64,000 nt of DNA from Aurantibacter sp034110465 (GCA_034110465.1 JAWUZD010000006.1:62001-126000), one strand, 5' to 3'; counted from the stretch's first letter, positions 43,947-53,937 are shown. Notes: a model not told the origin generated them from the letters alone. A program made the numbers and translations.

Positions 43947-43977
43947 TTTAGATGCATATACAAGAACAAAACTTGCG
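43947..43977 (-). promoter_or_regulatory. promoter-like element of the module B sigma gene (copy 1)
   Basis: On the minus strand CGCAAGTTTT (43968-43977), 13 nt, then CATCTAAA (43947-43954). The two blocks match copy 2 at 43306-43335, with a spacer one base longer. It ends about 30 nt before the TTG start at 43915. Confidence 0.55.
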
Positions 43978-44057
43978 CTAAATTTATGTTTTTTTCTAAA
44001 ATAATTAAAACTTAGTAATTAAGTTGAATTGAAATCACAAGATACACATTAAAAATG

Positions 44058-44065
44058 TACCTTTG
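44058..44065 (+). promoter_or_regulatory. -7 element of the rsmB-like gene promoter
   Basis: TACCTTTG, a perfect TAnnTTTG match, 73 nt before the ATG. The rest of this gap (about 170 nt) holds the divergent sigma promoter and nothing else recognised. Confidence 0.5.
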
Positions 44066-44138
44066 TAAGCTTTTAAGTAAAGCCAAACAGCTCAAAATTA
44101 TTCATTTATAGAATTAATTTTAGCTTAATATAACACCA

Positions 44139-45347
44139 ATGAGATTACACAGAAATTTATGTTTTGCCACTGTAGATGGCTTACTATTAATATTTAACGA
44201 AGGAAAATACGCAGATAAAGTAGTACAAACACTTTTAAAACGTGATAAACGCTGGGGAAGTAGAGATAGAGGTTTTGTTGCTGAAACGACTTACGATATA
44301 GTAAGATGGAAACGTCTTTACGCAGAAATTGCAGAAGTTAAAGAACCTTTTTCTAGAGATGATATATGGAGAATGTTTGCTGTTTGGGCAACTTTAAAAG
44401 GCATAAAATTACCAGATTGGAAATATTTTGAAGGAACACCTTTACGAAGAATTAAAGGTCGTTTTGATGAGTTATCTAAAACCAGACGTATAAAACAGTC
44501 TATTCCAGATTGGATGGACGAATTAGGCGTAAAAGAATTAGGCGATAAAGTGTGGTCTAAAGAAATTGATTCTTTAAATCAGTTAGCTCAAGTTATACTA
44601 AGAGTAAACACGCTTAAAACAACTAAAGAAAAATTAAAAGCAGAATTATTTGATTTAGATATTGAAACTGATGAGCATAAAGATTATCCAGATGCTTTAA
44701 TTCTTAGAGAAAGAGCTAATGTTTTTACAACGGAAGCCTTTAAAAAAGGTTATTTTGAAGTGCAAGATGCATCTTCTCAACTAGTAGCACCATTTTTAAA
44801 CGTTAAACCTGGAATGCGTGTTATAGATACGTGTGCAGGTGCTGGTGGTAAAACATTGCATTTAGCTGCAATGATGGAAAATAAAGGGCAAATTATTGCT
44901 TTAGATATCTATGATCATAAATTAAAAGAGTTAAAACGTAGAGCAAAGCGAAATGGCGCTCATAATATAGAGCAAAGACATATAGATTCTACTAAAGTAA
45001 TTAAAAAACTTTACGATTCTGCAGATGCTGTTTTAATAGATGCGCCTTGTTCGGGTTTAGGTGTATTACGTCGAAATCCAGGTTCTAAATGGAAGCTACA
45101 GCCAGAGTTTTTAGATCGTATTAGAAAAACACAAGAAGAAATACTAGAATCTTATTCTAAAATGGTTAAACCTGGAGGACAATTAGTTTATGCCACTTGC
45201 TCTATTTTACCATCTGAAAATCAAGATCAAATTAAAAAATTCTTATCTAAACCGAACGATTTTAGTTTATTAAAAGATAAAAAAGTCCTATCTTGTGAAG
45301 CTGGATTTGATGGTTTTTATATGGCATTACTTCAGCGTAATAAATAA
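44139..45347 (+). CDS. RsmB/NOP2-family RNA (cytosine-5) methyltransferase
   Basis: 402 residues. The SAM-binding Rossmann domain starts at about 215 (GMRVIDTCAGAGGKTLHLAAMM). The family motif DAPCSGLGVLRRNPGSKW and the catalytic cysteine in VYATCSILPSENQDQI are both present, matching m5C methyltransferases with two cysteines. The N-terminal 140 residues are a helical domain as in RsmB (NusB-like part). Probable target 16S rRNA C967, but other rRNA or tRNA sites are possible. Confidence 0.9.
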   Translation: MRLHRNLCFATVDGLLLIFNEGKYADKVVQTLLKRDKRWGSRDRGFVAETTYDIVRWKRLYAEIAEVKEPFSRDDIWRMFAVWATLKGIKLPDWKYFEGTPLRRIKGRFDELSKTRRIKQSIPDWMDELGVKELGDKVWSKEIDSLNQLAQVILRVNTLKTTKEKLKAELFDLDIETDEHKDYPDALILRERANVFTTEAFKKGYFEVQDASSQLVAPFLNVKPGMRVIDTCAGAGGKTLHLAAMMENKGQIIALDIYDHKLKELKRRAKRNGAHNIEQRHIDSTKVIKKLYDSADAVLIDAPCSGLGVLRRNPGSKWKLQPEFLDRIRKTQEEILESYSKMVKPGGQLVYATCSILPSENQDQIKKFLSKPNDFSLLKDKKVLSCEAGFDGFYMALLQRNK

Positions 45348-45361
45348 CAAATATAACTTAG

Positions 45362-46501
45362 ATGAAAAAAAATTACATTTTAATAGCACTCTTATGTGTA
45401 TTTAATATTGCTTTAGCACAGATACCTGCTGGATATTATAATTCTGCTATAGGTTCTGGATATACACTAAAAACACAATTAAAAGACATAATTGATAATA
45501 ATAACGACGGATTAAGCCCAGAATACCAATCTGTTCAATTAGCTTATGGTGATTTATACGACACTTACGAATTATCAGATGTAGATATCTATTATGATCA
45601 TTCTGGTCCTATTCCAGCTACAAATAAGCCTTTACTTGATATGTATTCTGAAATCCCATCTGGAGCAGATTCTTATGAATATATTTATGGAAGTGCTCAA
45701 CAAGATGATGGAACTCTTGGAAATGCAGAAGGCCAAAGATTTAATAGAGAACACACCATTCCAAACTCAGTGTTTGGCGGTAGTTTTCCTGAACGTAGTG
45801 ATGCACATTTTGTAATACCAGCGGATAAATACATTAATGCCCAAAGAAATGTATTACCATATGGTGAAACAAACGCGGCAACACAAACTTTTTCTAATGG
45901 TACTAAAATTGGACCTAACAGAAATGCAGATTACACATCAGGTTATACAGATCCTGTTTTTGAGCCAATTGATGAATTTAAAGGTGATATAGCTAGAATA
46001 TATTTTTATTTTGTAACGCGTTACGAAGACGACTTAACAAGTTACGGTTCTTATGATATGTTTGATGGATCTGCAAACCAAGCTATTGCGCAACCTTTTT
46101 TAGAGACTCTATATAATTGGCATATTCAAGATCCTGTATCGCAGCGCGAAATAGACAGAAATAATGCTATTTTTACTCAACACAATAACAGAAACCCGTT
46201 TATTGATAATCCTTCTTATGTTTATGAAATATGGCAAAGTGTTTTGTCTACAAATAGCTTTACATTAACAAATGATGCGGTTTCAATTTATCCAAACCCA
46301 GTAACAAATAACGTTATAAATATAGCTTCAAATAAAAATTTAGATGTTTCTATATATAATGTATTAGGGCAGAATATTTTATCTACTAAAACTTCACCAA
46401 ATACAAACACTATTAATTTAGAAAGTTTAAATTCTGGTGTATATATTGTTAAATTAAAATCGATCACAGGCACAACAACAAAGAAATTGATTAAAAAATA
46501 A
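45362..46501 (+). CDS. secreted endonuclease I with T9SS sorting domain
   Basis: 379 residues. Signal peptide ends FNIALAQ. The endonuclease I domain has the catalytic NREHTIPNSVFGG and SDAHFVIPADKYINAQR, then the terminal RNPFIDNPSYVYEIWQ. The C-terminal 80 residues (VSIYPNPVTNNVINIASNKNL to GTTTKKLIKK) are a type A type IX secretion sorting domain. The enzyme should leave the cell by T9SS and cut external DNA or RNA. It is followed at 3 nt by a second member. Confidence 0.9.
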   Translation: MKKNYILIALLCVFNIALAQIPAGYYNSAIGSGYTLKTQLKDIIDNNNDGLSPEYQSVQLAYGDLYDTYELSDVDIYYDHSGPIPATNKPLLDMYSEIPSGADSYEYIYGSAQQDDGTLGNAEGQRFNREHTIPNSVFGGSFPERSDAHFVIPADKYINAQRNVLPYGETNAATQTFSNGTKIGPNRNADYTSGYTDPVFEPIDEFKGDIARIYFYFVTRYEDDLTSYGSYDMFDGSANQAIAQPFLETLYNWHIQDPVSQREIDRNNAIFTQHNNRNPFIDNPSYVYEIWQSVLSTNSFTLTNDAVSIYPNPVTNNVINIASNKNLDVSIYNVLGQNILSTKTSPNTNTINLESLNSGVYIVKLKSITGTTTKKLIKK

Positions 46502-46504
46502 TCT

Positions 46505-48253
46505 GTGAAAAACTTATTCTTTTTTTTATTTATAAACTTTGTAACAAGTAGCTTAGGGCAACAAGTATATTATAATGACGTCGATTTAAATTTAACTGGT
46601 TTAAATTTAAAAAATGAACTGGCTACTAAAATAATTAGTACACACACTAACTTCTTATCCTACGCTGAAGCTTATCAAGTTATAAAACAAACAGATGAAG
46701 ATATAAGTAATAATTCTAACGTTATTCTTTTTTACAACAATCAATCTGAACCTAAATTAAATACCATAGGCGGAGGAAACACATCTAATCCAGAAGTGTG
46801 GAATCGTGAACATACTTTCGCGCAATCACAAGGAACTCCAAATATTGGCACGAGTGGACCAGGTAGCGATGTTCATAATTTAAGAGCTTGTGATGCTGTC
46901 GTAAATAACAACCGAGCAAGTAGATTATTTGCTTCAGGAACTGGTAATAATGGAACAACCGGTGCAAATTATTATCCAGGAGATAATTTTAAAGGAGATG
47001 TAGCACGTATTATTATGTATATGTATGTTCGTTATGGAACGCAATGTTTACCAAGTAATGCAGGAATTGGAAGTTCTGCTTCTACTCCAGATGACATGAT
47101 TGATCTATTTTTGACTTGGAATGCAGAAGATCCAGTATCGCCTAATGAAGCACAAAGAAATACAGTTTTAGAAGCATTACCCAATGGACAAGGAAATAGA
47201 AACCCGTTTATTGACAATCCTTATTTAGCAACACTAATTTGGGGTGGACAAGCTGCGGAAGATATTTGGGGAATCTATACAACTCCTGACGCACAAGATC
47301 CAACTACACCAACAAATTTAGTAGCTTCAAACCCAACATCAGGCTCAATACAATTAAATTGGACTGCTTCTACAGATAACAATACGGTAGCATCTTATGA
47401 TATTTATCAAGATGGTTTAAACACCTATAATTCTACTAGTAACGGTTTTACTGTAACGGGATTAAATGCGTCAACTAATTATTGTTTTACAGTTCAAGCA
47501 AAAGATCAAGCAGGTAATATATCTACTCAAAGTATACAAGACTGCGAAACCACATTAATGGCTGGTGCAAGTGGAACAGATTGTGCTATGGAAGATTTTG
47601 AAAATATTACAGCTGGACAAACTAATTATGATGTCAGAACTTGGACAGATGTTAACACTTTAACTTGGGAAGCTACAGACGCCAGAACTGACCAATCTAT
47701 TACAGGAAAAGCTATTACAATTAAAAATGGTTCTCTTACGTCGCCAACTATTAATGGTGGGATAGGAAATTTAACTGTAACTACTAAACGAGTTTTTGGA
47801 GGTTCATCAGGAACTTTTGATGTTTTTATTAATGGATCTGTTACAAATTCGGGAACCATTCCTTATGGAAATGAAAATGAAATTACAACTACTACAATTT
47901 CTAATATAAATATTGAAGGAAATATAAATTTAGTATTAACCAATACAGTTAGTGGTAATAGAGTTGTTTTAGATGATCTAAGTTGGACCTGTTTTACTAC
48001 GCTTTCTACAAATAATTTTTCTAATGAAGAAATCATTATTTACCCAAATCCAACAACTTCAGGCATAATAAATGTAGAAATTTCAGAAAACTCTAAATTT
48101 ACAATCTACAATATGATTGGTCAAAAAAAACTCACTACACTAATTAATAAAGGATCTGATAAAATTGATGTATCAAAATTAAATACTGGTGTTTTCCTCA
48201 TAAAAATTCAAAATGATACAAAATCATTCATTTCTAAAATTATAATTCGCTAA
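46505..48253 (+). CDS. secreted endonuclease I with fibronectin III and T9SS domains
   Basis: 582 residues from GTG. Signal peptide ends SSLGQ. The nuclease core has WNREHTFAQSQGTP, GSDVHNLRACDAVVNNNR and the terminal RNPFIDNPYLATLIWG. After it comes a fibronectin type III domain (about 270-350, PTNLVASNPTSGSIQLNW), a beta-sandwich domain and a C-terminal type A T9SS sorting domain (IYPNPTTSGIINVEIS). It is a larger paralogue of the previous gene, probably from a tandem duplication, with added binding modules. Confidence 0.88.
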   Translation: MKNLFFFLFINFVTSSLGQQVYYNDVDLNLTGLNLKNELATKIISTHTNFLSYAEAYQVIKQTDEDISNNSNVILFYNNQSEPKLNTIGGGNTSNPEVWNREHTFAQSQGTPNIGTSGPGSDVHNLRACDAVVNNNRASRLFASGTGNNGTTGANYYPGDNFKGDVARIIMYMYVRYGTQCLPSNAGIGSSASTPDDMIDLFLTWNAEDPVSPNEAQRNTVLEALPNGQGNRNPFIDNPYLATLIWGGQAAEDIWGIYTTPDAQDPTTPTNLVASNPTSGSIQLNWTASTDNNTVASYDIYQDGLNTYNSTSNGFTVTGLNASTNYCFTVQAKDQAGNISTQSIQDCETTLMAGASGTDCAMEDFENITAGQTNYDVRTWTDVNTLTWEATDARTDQSITGKAITIKNGSLTSPTINGGIGNLTVTTKRVFGGSSGTFDVFINGSVTNSGTIPYGNENEITTTTISNINIEGNINLVLTNTVSGNRVVLDDLSWTCFTTLSTNNFSNEEIIIYPNPTTSGIINVEISENSKFTIYNMIGQKKLTTLINKGSDKIDVSKLNTGVFLIKIQNDTKSFISKIIIR

Positions 48254-48277
48254 AAAACAGCTTAAATGCTGTTTTTT
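48252..48277 (+). terminator. terminator of the endonuclease pair
   Basis: AAAAAACAGC with GCTGTTTTTT, perfect 10-bp stem, 6-nt loop, followed by a T-run. It overlaps the last base of the stop codon. Confidence 0.85.
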
Positions 48278-48326
48278 TTTATTTAAACTTTATTCAAAAA
48301 TTAAATATTATTACAACTAAAAAAAT

Positions 48327-48334
48327 TAAATTTG
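48327..48334 (+). promoter_or_regulatory. -7 element of the purL promoter
   Basis: TAAATTTG followed by CA, a perfect TAnnTTTG match, 31 nt before the purL ATG. No clear -33 element. Confidence 0.5.
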
Positions 48335-48365
48335 CAATTATAAATCATATTTAAATTATCACCTA

Positions 48366-51300
48366 ATGATTCATTTCTTTGGAAACACAAGCAGTAAACT
48401 ATTTGCTGTTCAAACAACAAAAGAATTATCAACCGAAACTATTTCAAAATTATCGTGGTTATTTGGCGATCAACCAAAACTTGAACAAGCATCAATAGAT
48501 GCTTTTTTTATTGGGCCAAGAGCAGCTATGATTACACCTTGGAGCACTAATGCTGTAGAAATAACTCAAAATATGGGAGTTTCTGACATTATTAGAATTG
48601 AAGAGTTCGAAACTTCAACCGAAGAGTTTAAAGACTTTGACCCAATGATTTCTGAGAAATTTAATAGTTTACATCAAGACATGTTTACTATTAATATAGA
48701 GCCAGAAGCTATTTTAAATATTGATGATATTTCAGCATACAATAAACAAGAAGGATTAGCATTAAGTGAAGATGAAGTAGAGTATTTAGAAAGTGTTGCA
48801 ACTAAAATAGGACGTTCTTTAACAGATTCTGAAGTCTTTGGATTTTCGCAAGTAAATTCAGAACATTGTCGTCATAAAATTTTTAATGGTACTTTTATTA
48901 TTGACGGCGAAGAAAAAGAAACATCACTTTTCAAATTAATACGAAATACATCTGCAGCCAATCCTGGAGAAATTGTATCGGCATATAAGGATAATGTGGC
49001 TTTTGTAAAAGGTCCAGTTGTGGAACAATTTGCACCTAAAAGTGCAGATAAAGCCGATTATTACGAAACTAAAGATTACGAATCTGTAATCTCATTAAAA
49101 GCAGAAACACATAACTTCCCTACAACAGTAGAGCCTTTTAATGGTGCTGCAACTGGTGCTGGTGGAGAAATTAGAGATAGACTTGCTGGTGGGAAAGGTT
49201 CATTACCTTTAGCTGGTACTGCGGTTTATATGACGTCTTATTCAAGATTAGAAGACTATAGACCTTGGGAAAAAGGAATGGAGGAACGCCAATGGTTATA
49301 TCAAACACCAATGGATATTCTAATAAAAGCGTCTAATGGTGCATCAGACTTTGGAAATAAATTTGGTCAACCTTTAATTTGTGGTTCTATTCTAACATTT
49401 GAACACGAAGAAGAAGCTCGTAAATTAGGCTTCGATAAAGTAATTATGCAAGCTGGTGGAATTGGGTACGGAAAAGCAGAACAAGCTTTAAAAGACAAAC
49501 CAAATGTTGGCGATAAAATAGTTATTCTTGGTGGAGAAAATTACCGTATAGGTATGGGTGGAGCTGCGGTTTCGTCTGCTGATACAGGTGGAAATAGCGC
49601 AGGAATAGAATTAAATGCTGTTCAACGTTCTAATCCAGAAATGCAAAAACGAGCGGCTAATGCAGTTCGTGGAATGGTAGAAAGCGAAGAGAACTTTATT
49701 GTTTCTATTCACGATCATGGTGCTGGTGGACATTTAAATTGTTTAAGTGAATTAGTTGAAGAAACTGGAGGGAAAATAGACTTAGACGCTTTACCTGTAG
49801 GAGATCCAACATTATCTGCCAAAGAAATTATTGGTAACGAATCTCAAGAACGTATGGGATTAGTTATTGGTGAGAAACATATTGAAACATTACAAAAGAT
49901 TGCCGACAGAGAACGTTCTCCAATGTATACCGTTGGAAATGTTACAGGTGACGATCGTTTTACTTTTGAATCTAAAACTAAAGGCGATAAGCCAATGGAT
50001 TTAGCCTTAGAAGATATGTTTGGAAGTTCTCCAAAAACAATAATGGTAGACAAAACCATTAAAAGAAACTATAAAGAATTAGATTATAACTCTTCAAATT
50101 TCCACGATTATTTAGACCAAGTATTACAATTAGAAGCAGTTGGTTCTAAAGATTGGTTAACCAATAAAGTAGATAGATGTGTTGGTGGAAAAGTAGCTAA
50201 ACAACAATGTGTTGGCCCGTTACAAATTCCGCTTAACAATGTTGGTGTTATGGCTTTAGACTATAACGGAAAAGAAGGAATTGCTACAAGTATTGGCCAC
50301 TCGCCTATTTCAGGATTAATTAATCCAGAAGCAGGAAGTAGAAACTCTATTACAGAGGCTTTAACGAACTTAATTTGGGCGCCTTTAAATCAAGGGCTTA
50401 AAAACGTATCGCTATCGGCAAATTGGATGTGGCCTTGTAAGAATGAAGGTGAAGATGCACGTTTATACGAAGCCGTAAAAGCTATATCGGAATTTTCTAT
50501 AGATTTAGGAATTAATGTGCCAACTGGAAAGGATTCACTTTCTATGAAGCAGAGATATCCTAATGAAGACGTTATCTCTCCAGGAACTGTTATTATTTCG
50601 GCAGCTGCAAACTGTAATGATATTACTAAAGTAGTTGAACCTGTTTTACAACCTAATTCTGGAGATATTTACTATATAAACTTATCTCAAGATAACTTTA
50701 AACTTGGAGGAAGTTCTTTTGCTCAAATTTTAAATACGATTGGAAAAGAGGCGCCAAATGTAAAAAATGCCACTTACGTAAAAACTGTTTTCAATACCAT
50801 ACAGAAATTAATTGTAGATGAGCAAATTGTTGCTGGTCACGATGTGGCTTCAGGTGGATTAATAACAACCTTATTAGAATTATGTTTTGCTGATGTTAAT
50901 TTAGGAGCTGAATTAGATTTATCTGCTTTAAATGAAGAAGATTCTATTAAATTACTGTTTTCAGAGAATTCTGGAATTGTAATTCAGTCAAAAAATGCCT
51001 CAATAGAAAATGTTTTAACTAATGCTGGTGTAGAATTCTTTAACATTGGAAAAGTTGTTGAAGCTGATTTCTTAAGTATTATAAATAATAAAGAAGTATT
51101 TACATTAACAGTTTCAAGACTAAGAGATGTTTGGTCTAAAACTTCATTATTATTAGATAGAAAGCAAACCGCAAATGGTTTAGCAGATGCTCGTTTTCAA
51201 AACTTTAAAAATCAGCCTTTAAAATATACATTTCCAGAAAATTTTACAGGAAAACTAAAAGATATTATTGGTACAACTTCTTCAGTAAAACCTAAAGCAG

Positions 51301-52037
51301 CTATTATTCGTGAAAAAGGATCTAACTCGGAACGAGAAATGGCAAACGCCATGTACTTAGCTGGTTTTGATGTTAAAGATATTCATATGACTGATTTAAT
51401 TTCTGGTCGTGAAAATTTAGAAGACATTCAGTTTATTGGCGCAGTTGGAGGATTCTCTAACTCAGATGTATTAGGATCTGCAAAAGGTTGGGCTGGTGCA
51501 TTTAAATATAACGAAAAAGCAAAAGTAGCTTTAGAAAACTTCTTTAAAAGAGAAGACACCTTATCTGTTGGAATTTGTAACGGTTGCCAATTGTGGATGG
51601 AATTAGATTTAGTGAATCCAGAACACGAACAACACGGAAAAATGGTTCATAACGATTCTAAAAAACACGAAAGTTCTTTTACTTCTGTTAAAATTCAAGA
51701 AAACAATTCGGTAATGCTATCAAGTTTAGCAGGAACAGAATTAGGTGTTTGGATTTCTCACGGTGAAGGAAAGTTTAATTTGCCTTACGGTGAAGAAAAA
51801 TATAATATTGTTGCAAAATACGGTTACGCAGGTTATCCAAACAATCCAAATGGTTCTGACTTTAACACAGCAATGATCTGTGATACAACCGGAAGACATC
51901 TAGTTACAATGCCACATATTGAACGTTCTACATTCCAATGGAACTGGGCAAACTATCCTAAAAACAGAAAAGACGAAGTATCACCTTGGTTAGAAGCTTT
52001 TGTTAATGCACGTAATTGGATCGAGACTAAAAAATAA
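48366..52037 (+). CDS. purL: phosphoribosylformylglycinamidine synthase, single-chain
   Basis: 1223 residues, the long fused form. It turns FGAR plus glutamine and ATP to FGAM, the fourth step of purine synthesis. FGAM synthase domains carry VNSEHCRHKIFNG, AETHNFPTTVEPFNGAATGAGGEIRD and ISIHDHGAGGHLNCL-like HDHGAGG. The C-terminal class I glutaminase has the nucleophile C1071 in VGICNGCQLWMELD and the His/Glu pair in TMPHIERS. Three-subunit PurS/Q/L is replaced by this one chain. Ends at a strong terminator. Confidence 0.97.
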   Translation: MIHFFGNTSSKLFAVQTTKELSTETISKLSWLFGDQPKLEQASIDAFFIGPRAAMITPWSTNAVEITQNMGVSDIIRIEEFETSTEEFKDFDPMISEKFNSLHQDMFTINIEPEAILNIDDISAYNKQEGLALSEDEVEYLESVATKIGRSLTDSEVFGFSQVNSEHCRHKIFNGTFIIDGEEKETSLFKLIRNTSAANPGEIVSAYKDNVAFVKGPVVEQFAPKSADKADYYETKDYESVISLKAETHNFPTTVEPFNGAATGAGGEIRDRLAGGKGSLPLAGTAVYMTSYSRLEDYRPWEKGMEERQWLYQTPMDILIKASNGASDFGNKFGQPLICGSILTFEHEEEARKLGFDKVIMQAGGIGYGKAEQALKDKPNVGDKIVILGGENYRIGMGGAAVSSADTGGNSAGIELNAVQRSNPEMQKRAANAVRGMVESEENFIVSIHDHGAGGHLNCLSELVEETGGKIDLDALPVGDPTLSAKEIIGNESQERMGLVIGEKHIETLQKIADRERSPMYTVGNVTGDDRFTFESKTKGDKPMDLALEDMFGSSPKTIMVDKTIKRNYKELDYNSSNFHDYLDQVLQLEAVGSKDWLTNKVDRCVGGKVAKQQCVGPLQIPLNNVGVMALDYNGKEGIATSIGHSPISGLINPEAGSRNSITEALTNLIWAPLNQGLKNVSLSANWMWPCKNEGEDARLYEAVKAISEFSIDLGINVPTGKDSLSMKQRYPNEDVISPGTVIISAAANCNDITKVVEPVLQPNSGDIYYINLSQDNFKLGGSSFAQILNTIGKEAPNVKNATYVKTVFNTIQKLIVDEQIVAGHDVASGGLITTLLELCFADVNLGAELDLSALNEEDSIKLLFSENSGIVIQSKNASIENVLTNAGVEFFNIGKVVEADFLSIINNKEVFTLTVSRLRDVWSKTSLLLDRKQTANGLADARFQNFKNQPLKYTFPENFTGKLKDIIGTTSSVKPKAAIIREKGSNSEREMANAMYLAGFDVKDIHMTDLISGRENLEDIQFIGAVGGFSNSDVLGSAKGWAGAFKYNEKAKVALENFFKREDTLSVGICNGCQLWMELDLVNPEHEQHGKMVHNDSKKHESSFTSVKIQENNSVMLSSLAGTELGVWISHGEGKFNLPYGEEKYNIVAKYGYAGYPNNPNGSDFNTAMICDTTGRHLVTMPHIERSTFQWNWANYPKNRKDEVSPWLEAFVNARNWIETKK

Positions 52038-52069
52038 GTTTTTATCATAATCATAACATATTATCACTA

Positions 52070-52103
52070 AAAAAAAGGAGTTTCTAACAAAACTCCTTTT
52101 TTT
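52070..52103 (+). terminator. terminator of purL
   Basis: Perfect 14-bp stem, AAAAAAAGGAGTTT with AAACTCCTTTTTTT, and a 6-nt loop. Confidence 0.9.
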
Positions 52104-52164
52104 GTATCAAATTTATATTGTAATTTACGCTTCTGTTTAAAAACAACTTTTTTACTCTTATTCA

Positions 52165-53937
52165 ATGACAGAAATTACACGTTTATTCGATTTTCCATAT
52201 TATCAACTTGAAAAACATAATTTAGAGGCCGCTTTAGTCACTAAAAAAAATGGAGAATGGATAAAAACTTCAACAAAAGAATATTTAGATAAAGCTAATA
52301 AGGTTAGTCGTGCACTATTACGTTTAGGTATTAATAAAAATGACAAAATAGCCGTAATTTCTTCTACTAATAGAACAGAATGGAATATAATGGATATTGG
52401 TATACTTCAGACTGGAGCACAAAATATCCCTGTATATCCAACTATTTCTGCAGAAGATTATGAATATGTCCTAAACCATAGTGAAGCTATTTATTGTTTT
52501 GTTTCAGATAAAGAAGTTCTTGAAAAAGTTAATAAAGTAAAAGACAAAACATTATTAAAAGATGTGTATTGTTTTGATGAAATTGAAGGTTGTAATCACT
52601 ATTCAGAATTATTTAAATTAGGAGAAGACACAAGTAACCACGAAGAAGTTCAAAAACGTAAAGATGCTGTTAAACCAACAGATTTAGCAACTATAATATA
52701 TACATCTGGAACTACAGGTAAACCAAAAGGTGTCATGTTATCTCACGATAATATTACAAGTAACGTTTTAAATAGTATACCAAGAGTACCATTAGAAGAT
52801 GGAGAAACACGTGTTTTAAGTTTTTTACCTATTTGTCATATTTTTGAGCGTGTATTAATTTATGTGTATCAACATGCAGGCGCTTCCATCTATTTTGCTG
52901 AAGGCATCGATAAAATTGGAGAAAATGCTAAAGAAATTAAGCCTAATTTAATGAGTGTTGTCCCTAGACTTTTAGAAAAAGTTTACGACAAAATTTACGC
53001 TAAAGGCGATGAACTTTCTGGAATAAAGCATAAACTATTCCATTGGGCAATTGCATTAGGAGAAGAATGGAAACCCTACAAAGAAAATGGTGCTTGGTAT
53101 GAATTCAAACTAAGCATAGCTAGAAAATTAATTTTTAGCAAGTGGAAAGATGCACTTGGAGGACAATTAACCACAATGGTATCTGGTTCTGCTCCGTTAC
53201 AACCTAGATTAGTTCGAGTGTTTTCTGCTGCAGGAATGAATATTATGGAAGGTTACGGATTAACAGAAACTTCGCCAGTTGTATCTGTTGGAATGTATAA
53301 AAAGAATCATTTTAAGATTGGAACTGTTGGAAAACCAATTGATGGTGTTGAAGTTAAAATTGCTGAAGATGGCGAACTCCTTATTAAAGGACGAAACGTA
53401 ATGTTAGGTTATTTTAAAGATGAAGCTAAGACGAAAGAAGTCATGTCTGGAGATTATTTTCATACTGGAGATAAGGGTGAAATTGATTCAGAAGGATTTC
53501 TTAAAATTACTGGACGTAAAAAAGAAATGTTTAAAACATCTGGTGGAAAATACGTTATACCTACGCTACTTGAAAACGATTTAAAACAATCTCGTTTTAT
53601 AGAGCAAGTTATGGTAATTGGCGAGGGGCAAAAAATGCCTGCAGCATTCATTCAACCTAATTTTGAATTTATAAAAGACTGGATTGACAGAAAAAATCAG
53701 AGTATTGAAAAAACAAACGAAGCAATTTGTAACTCAGATATTATAAAATCACGCATACAAAAAGAGTTAGACACTTGTAATTGTAAATTTGGTAAATGGG
53801 AACAAATTAAAAGATTTGAATTAACTCCAGATGTTTGGTCACTAGAAGGTGGACATTTAACACCAACAATGAAAATGAAAAGAAATGTTATTAAGGAAAT
53901 TTACATAGATTTATATAATAAAATCTATGATTTATAA
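52165..53937 (+). CDS. long-chain acyl-CoA ligase (AMP-forming)
   Basis: 590 residues of the ANL superfamily. The P-loop is IIYTSGTTGKPKGVML (about 178-193), the A5 motif GYGLTETSPVVSV, and the hinge TGRKKEMFKTSGGKYV. The last holds the variant typical of FAA/long-chain acyl-CoA synthetases, with a large C-terminal domain. It activates imported fatty acids with CoA for beta-oxidation. It stands just upstream of the marR-fadN-fadA-fadE block and is probably part of the same pathway, although it has its own transcription unit. Confidence 0.9.
   Translation: MTEITRLFDFPYYQLEKHNLEAALVTKKNGEWIKTSTKEYLDKANKVSRALLRLGINKNDKIAVISSTNRTEWNIMDIGILQTGAQNIPVYPTISAEDYEYVLNHSEAIYCFVSDKEVLEKVNKVKDKTLLKDVYCFDEIEGCNHYSELFKLGEDTSNHEEVQKRKDAVKPTDLATIIYTSGTTGKPKGVMLSHDNITSNVLNSIPRVPLEDGETRVLSFLPICHIFERVLIYVYQHAGASIYFAEGIDKIGENAKEIKPNLMSVVPRLLEKVYDKIYAKGDELSGIKHKLFHWAIALGEEWKPYKENGAWYEFKLSIARKLIFSKWKDALGGQLTTMVSGSAPLQPRLVRVFSAAGMNIMEGYGLTETSPVVSVGMYKKNHFKIGTVGKPIDGVEVKIAEDGELLIKGRNVMLGYFKDEAKTKEVMSGDYFHTGDKGEIDSEGFLKITGRKKEMFKTSGGKYVIPTLLENDLKQSRFIEQVMVIGEGQKMPAAFIQPNFEFIKDWIDRKNQSIEKTNEAICNSDIIKSRIQKELDTCNCKFGKWEQIKRFELTPDVWSLEGGHLTPTMKMKRNVIKEIYIDLYNKIYDL

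Noticed and set aside
47626..47859. 77-codon minus-strand frame inside the second endonuclease
   Set aside because: Antisense to the beta-sandwich and valine/proline-rich as expected for such a shadow.
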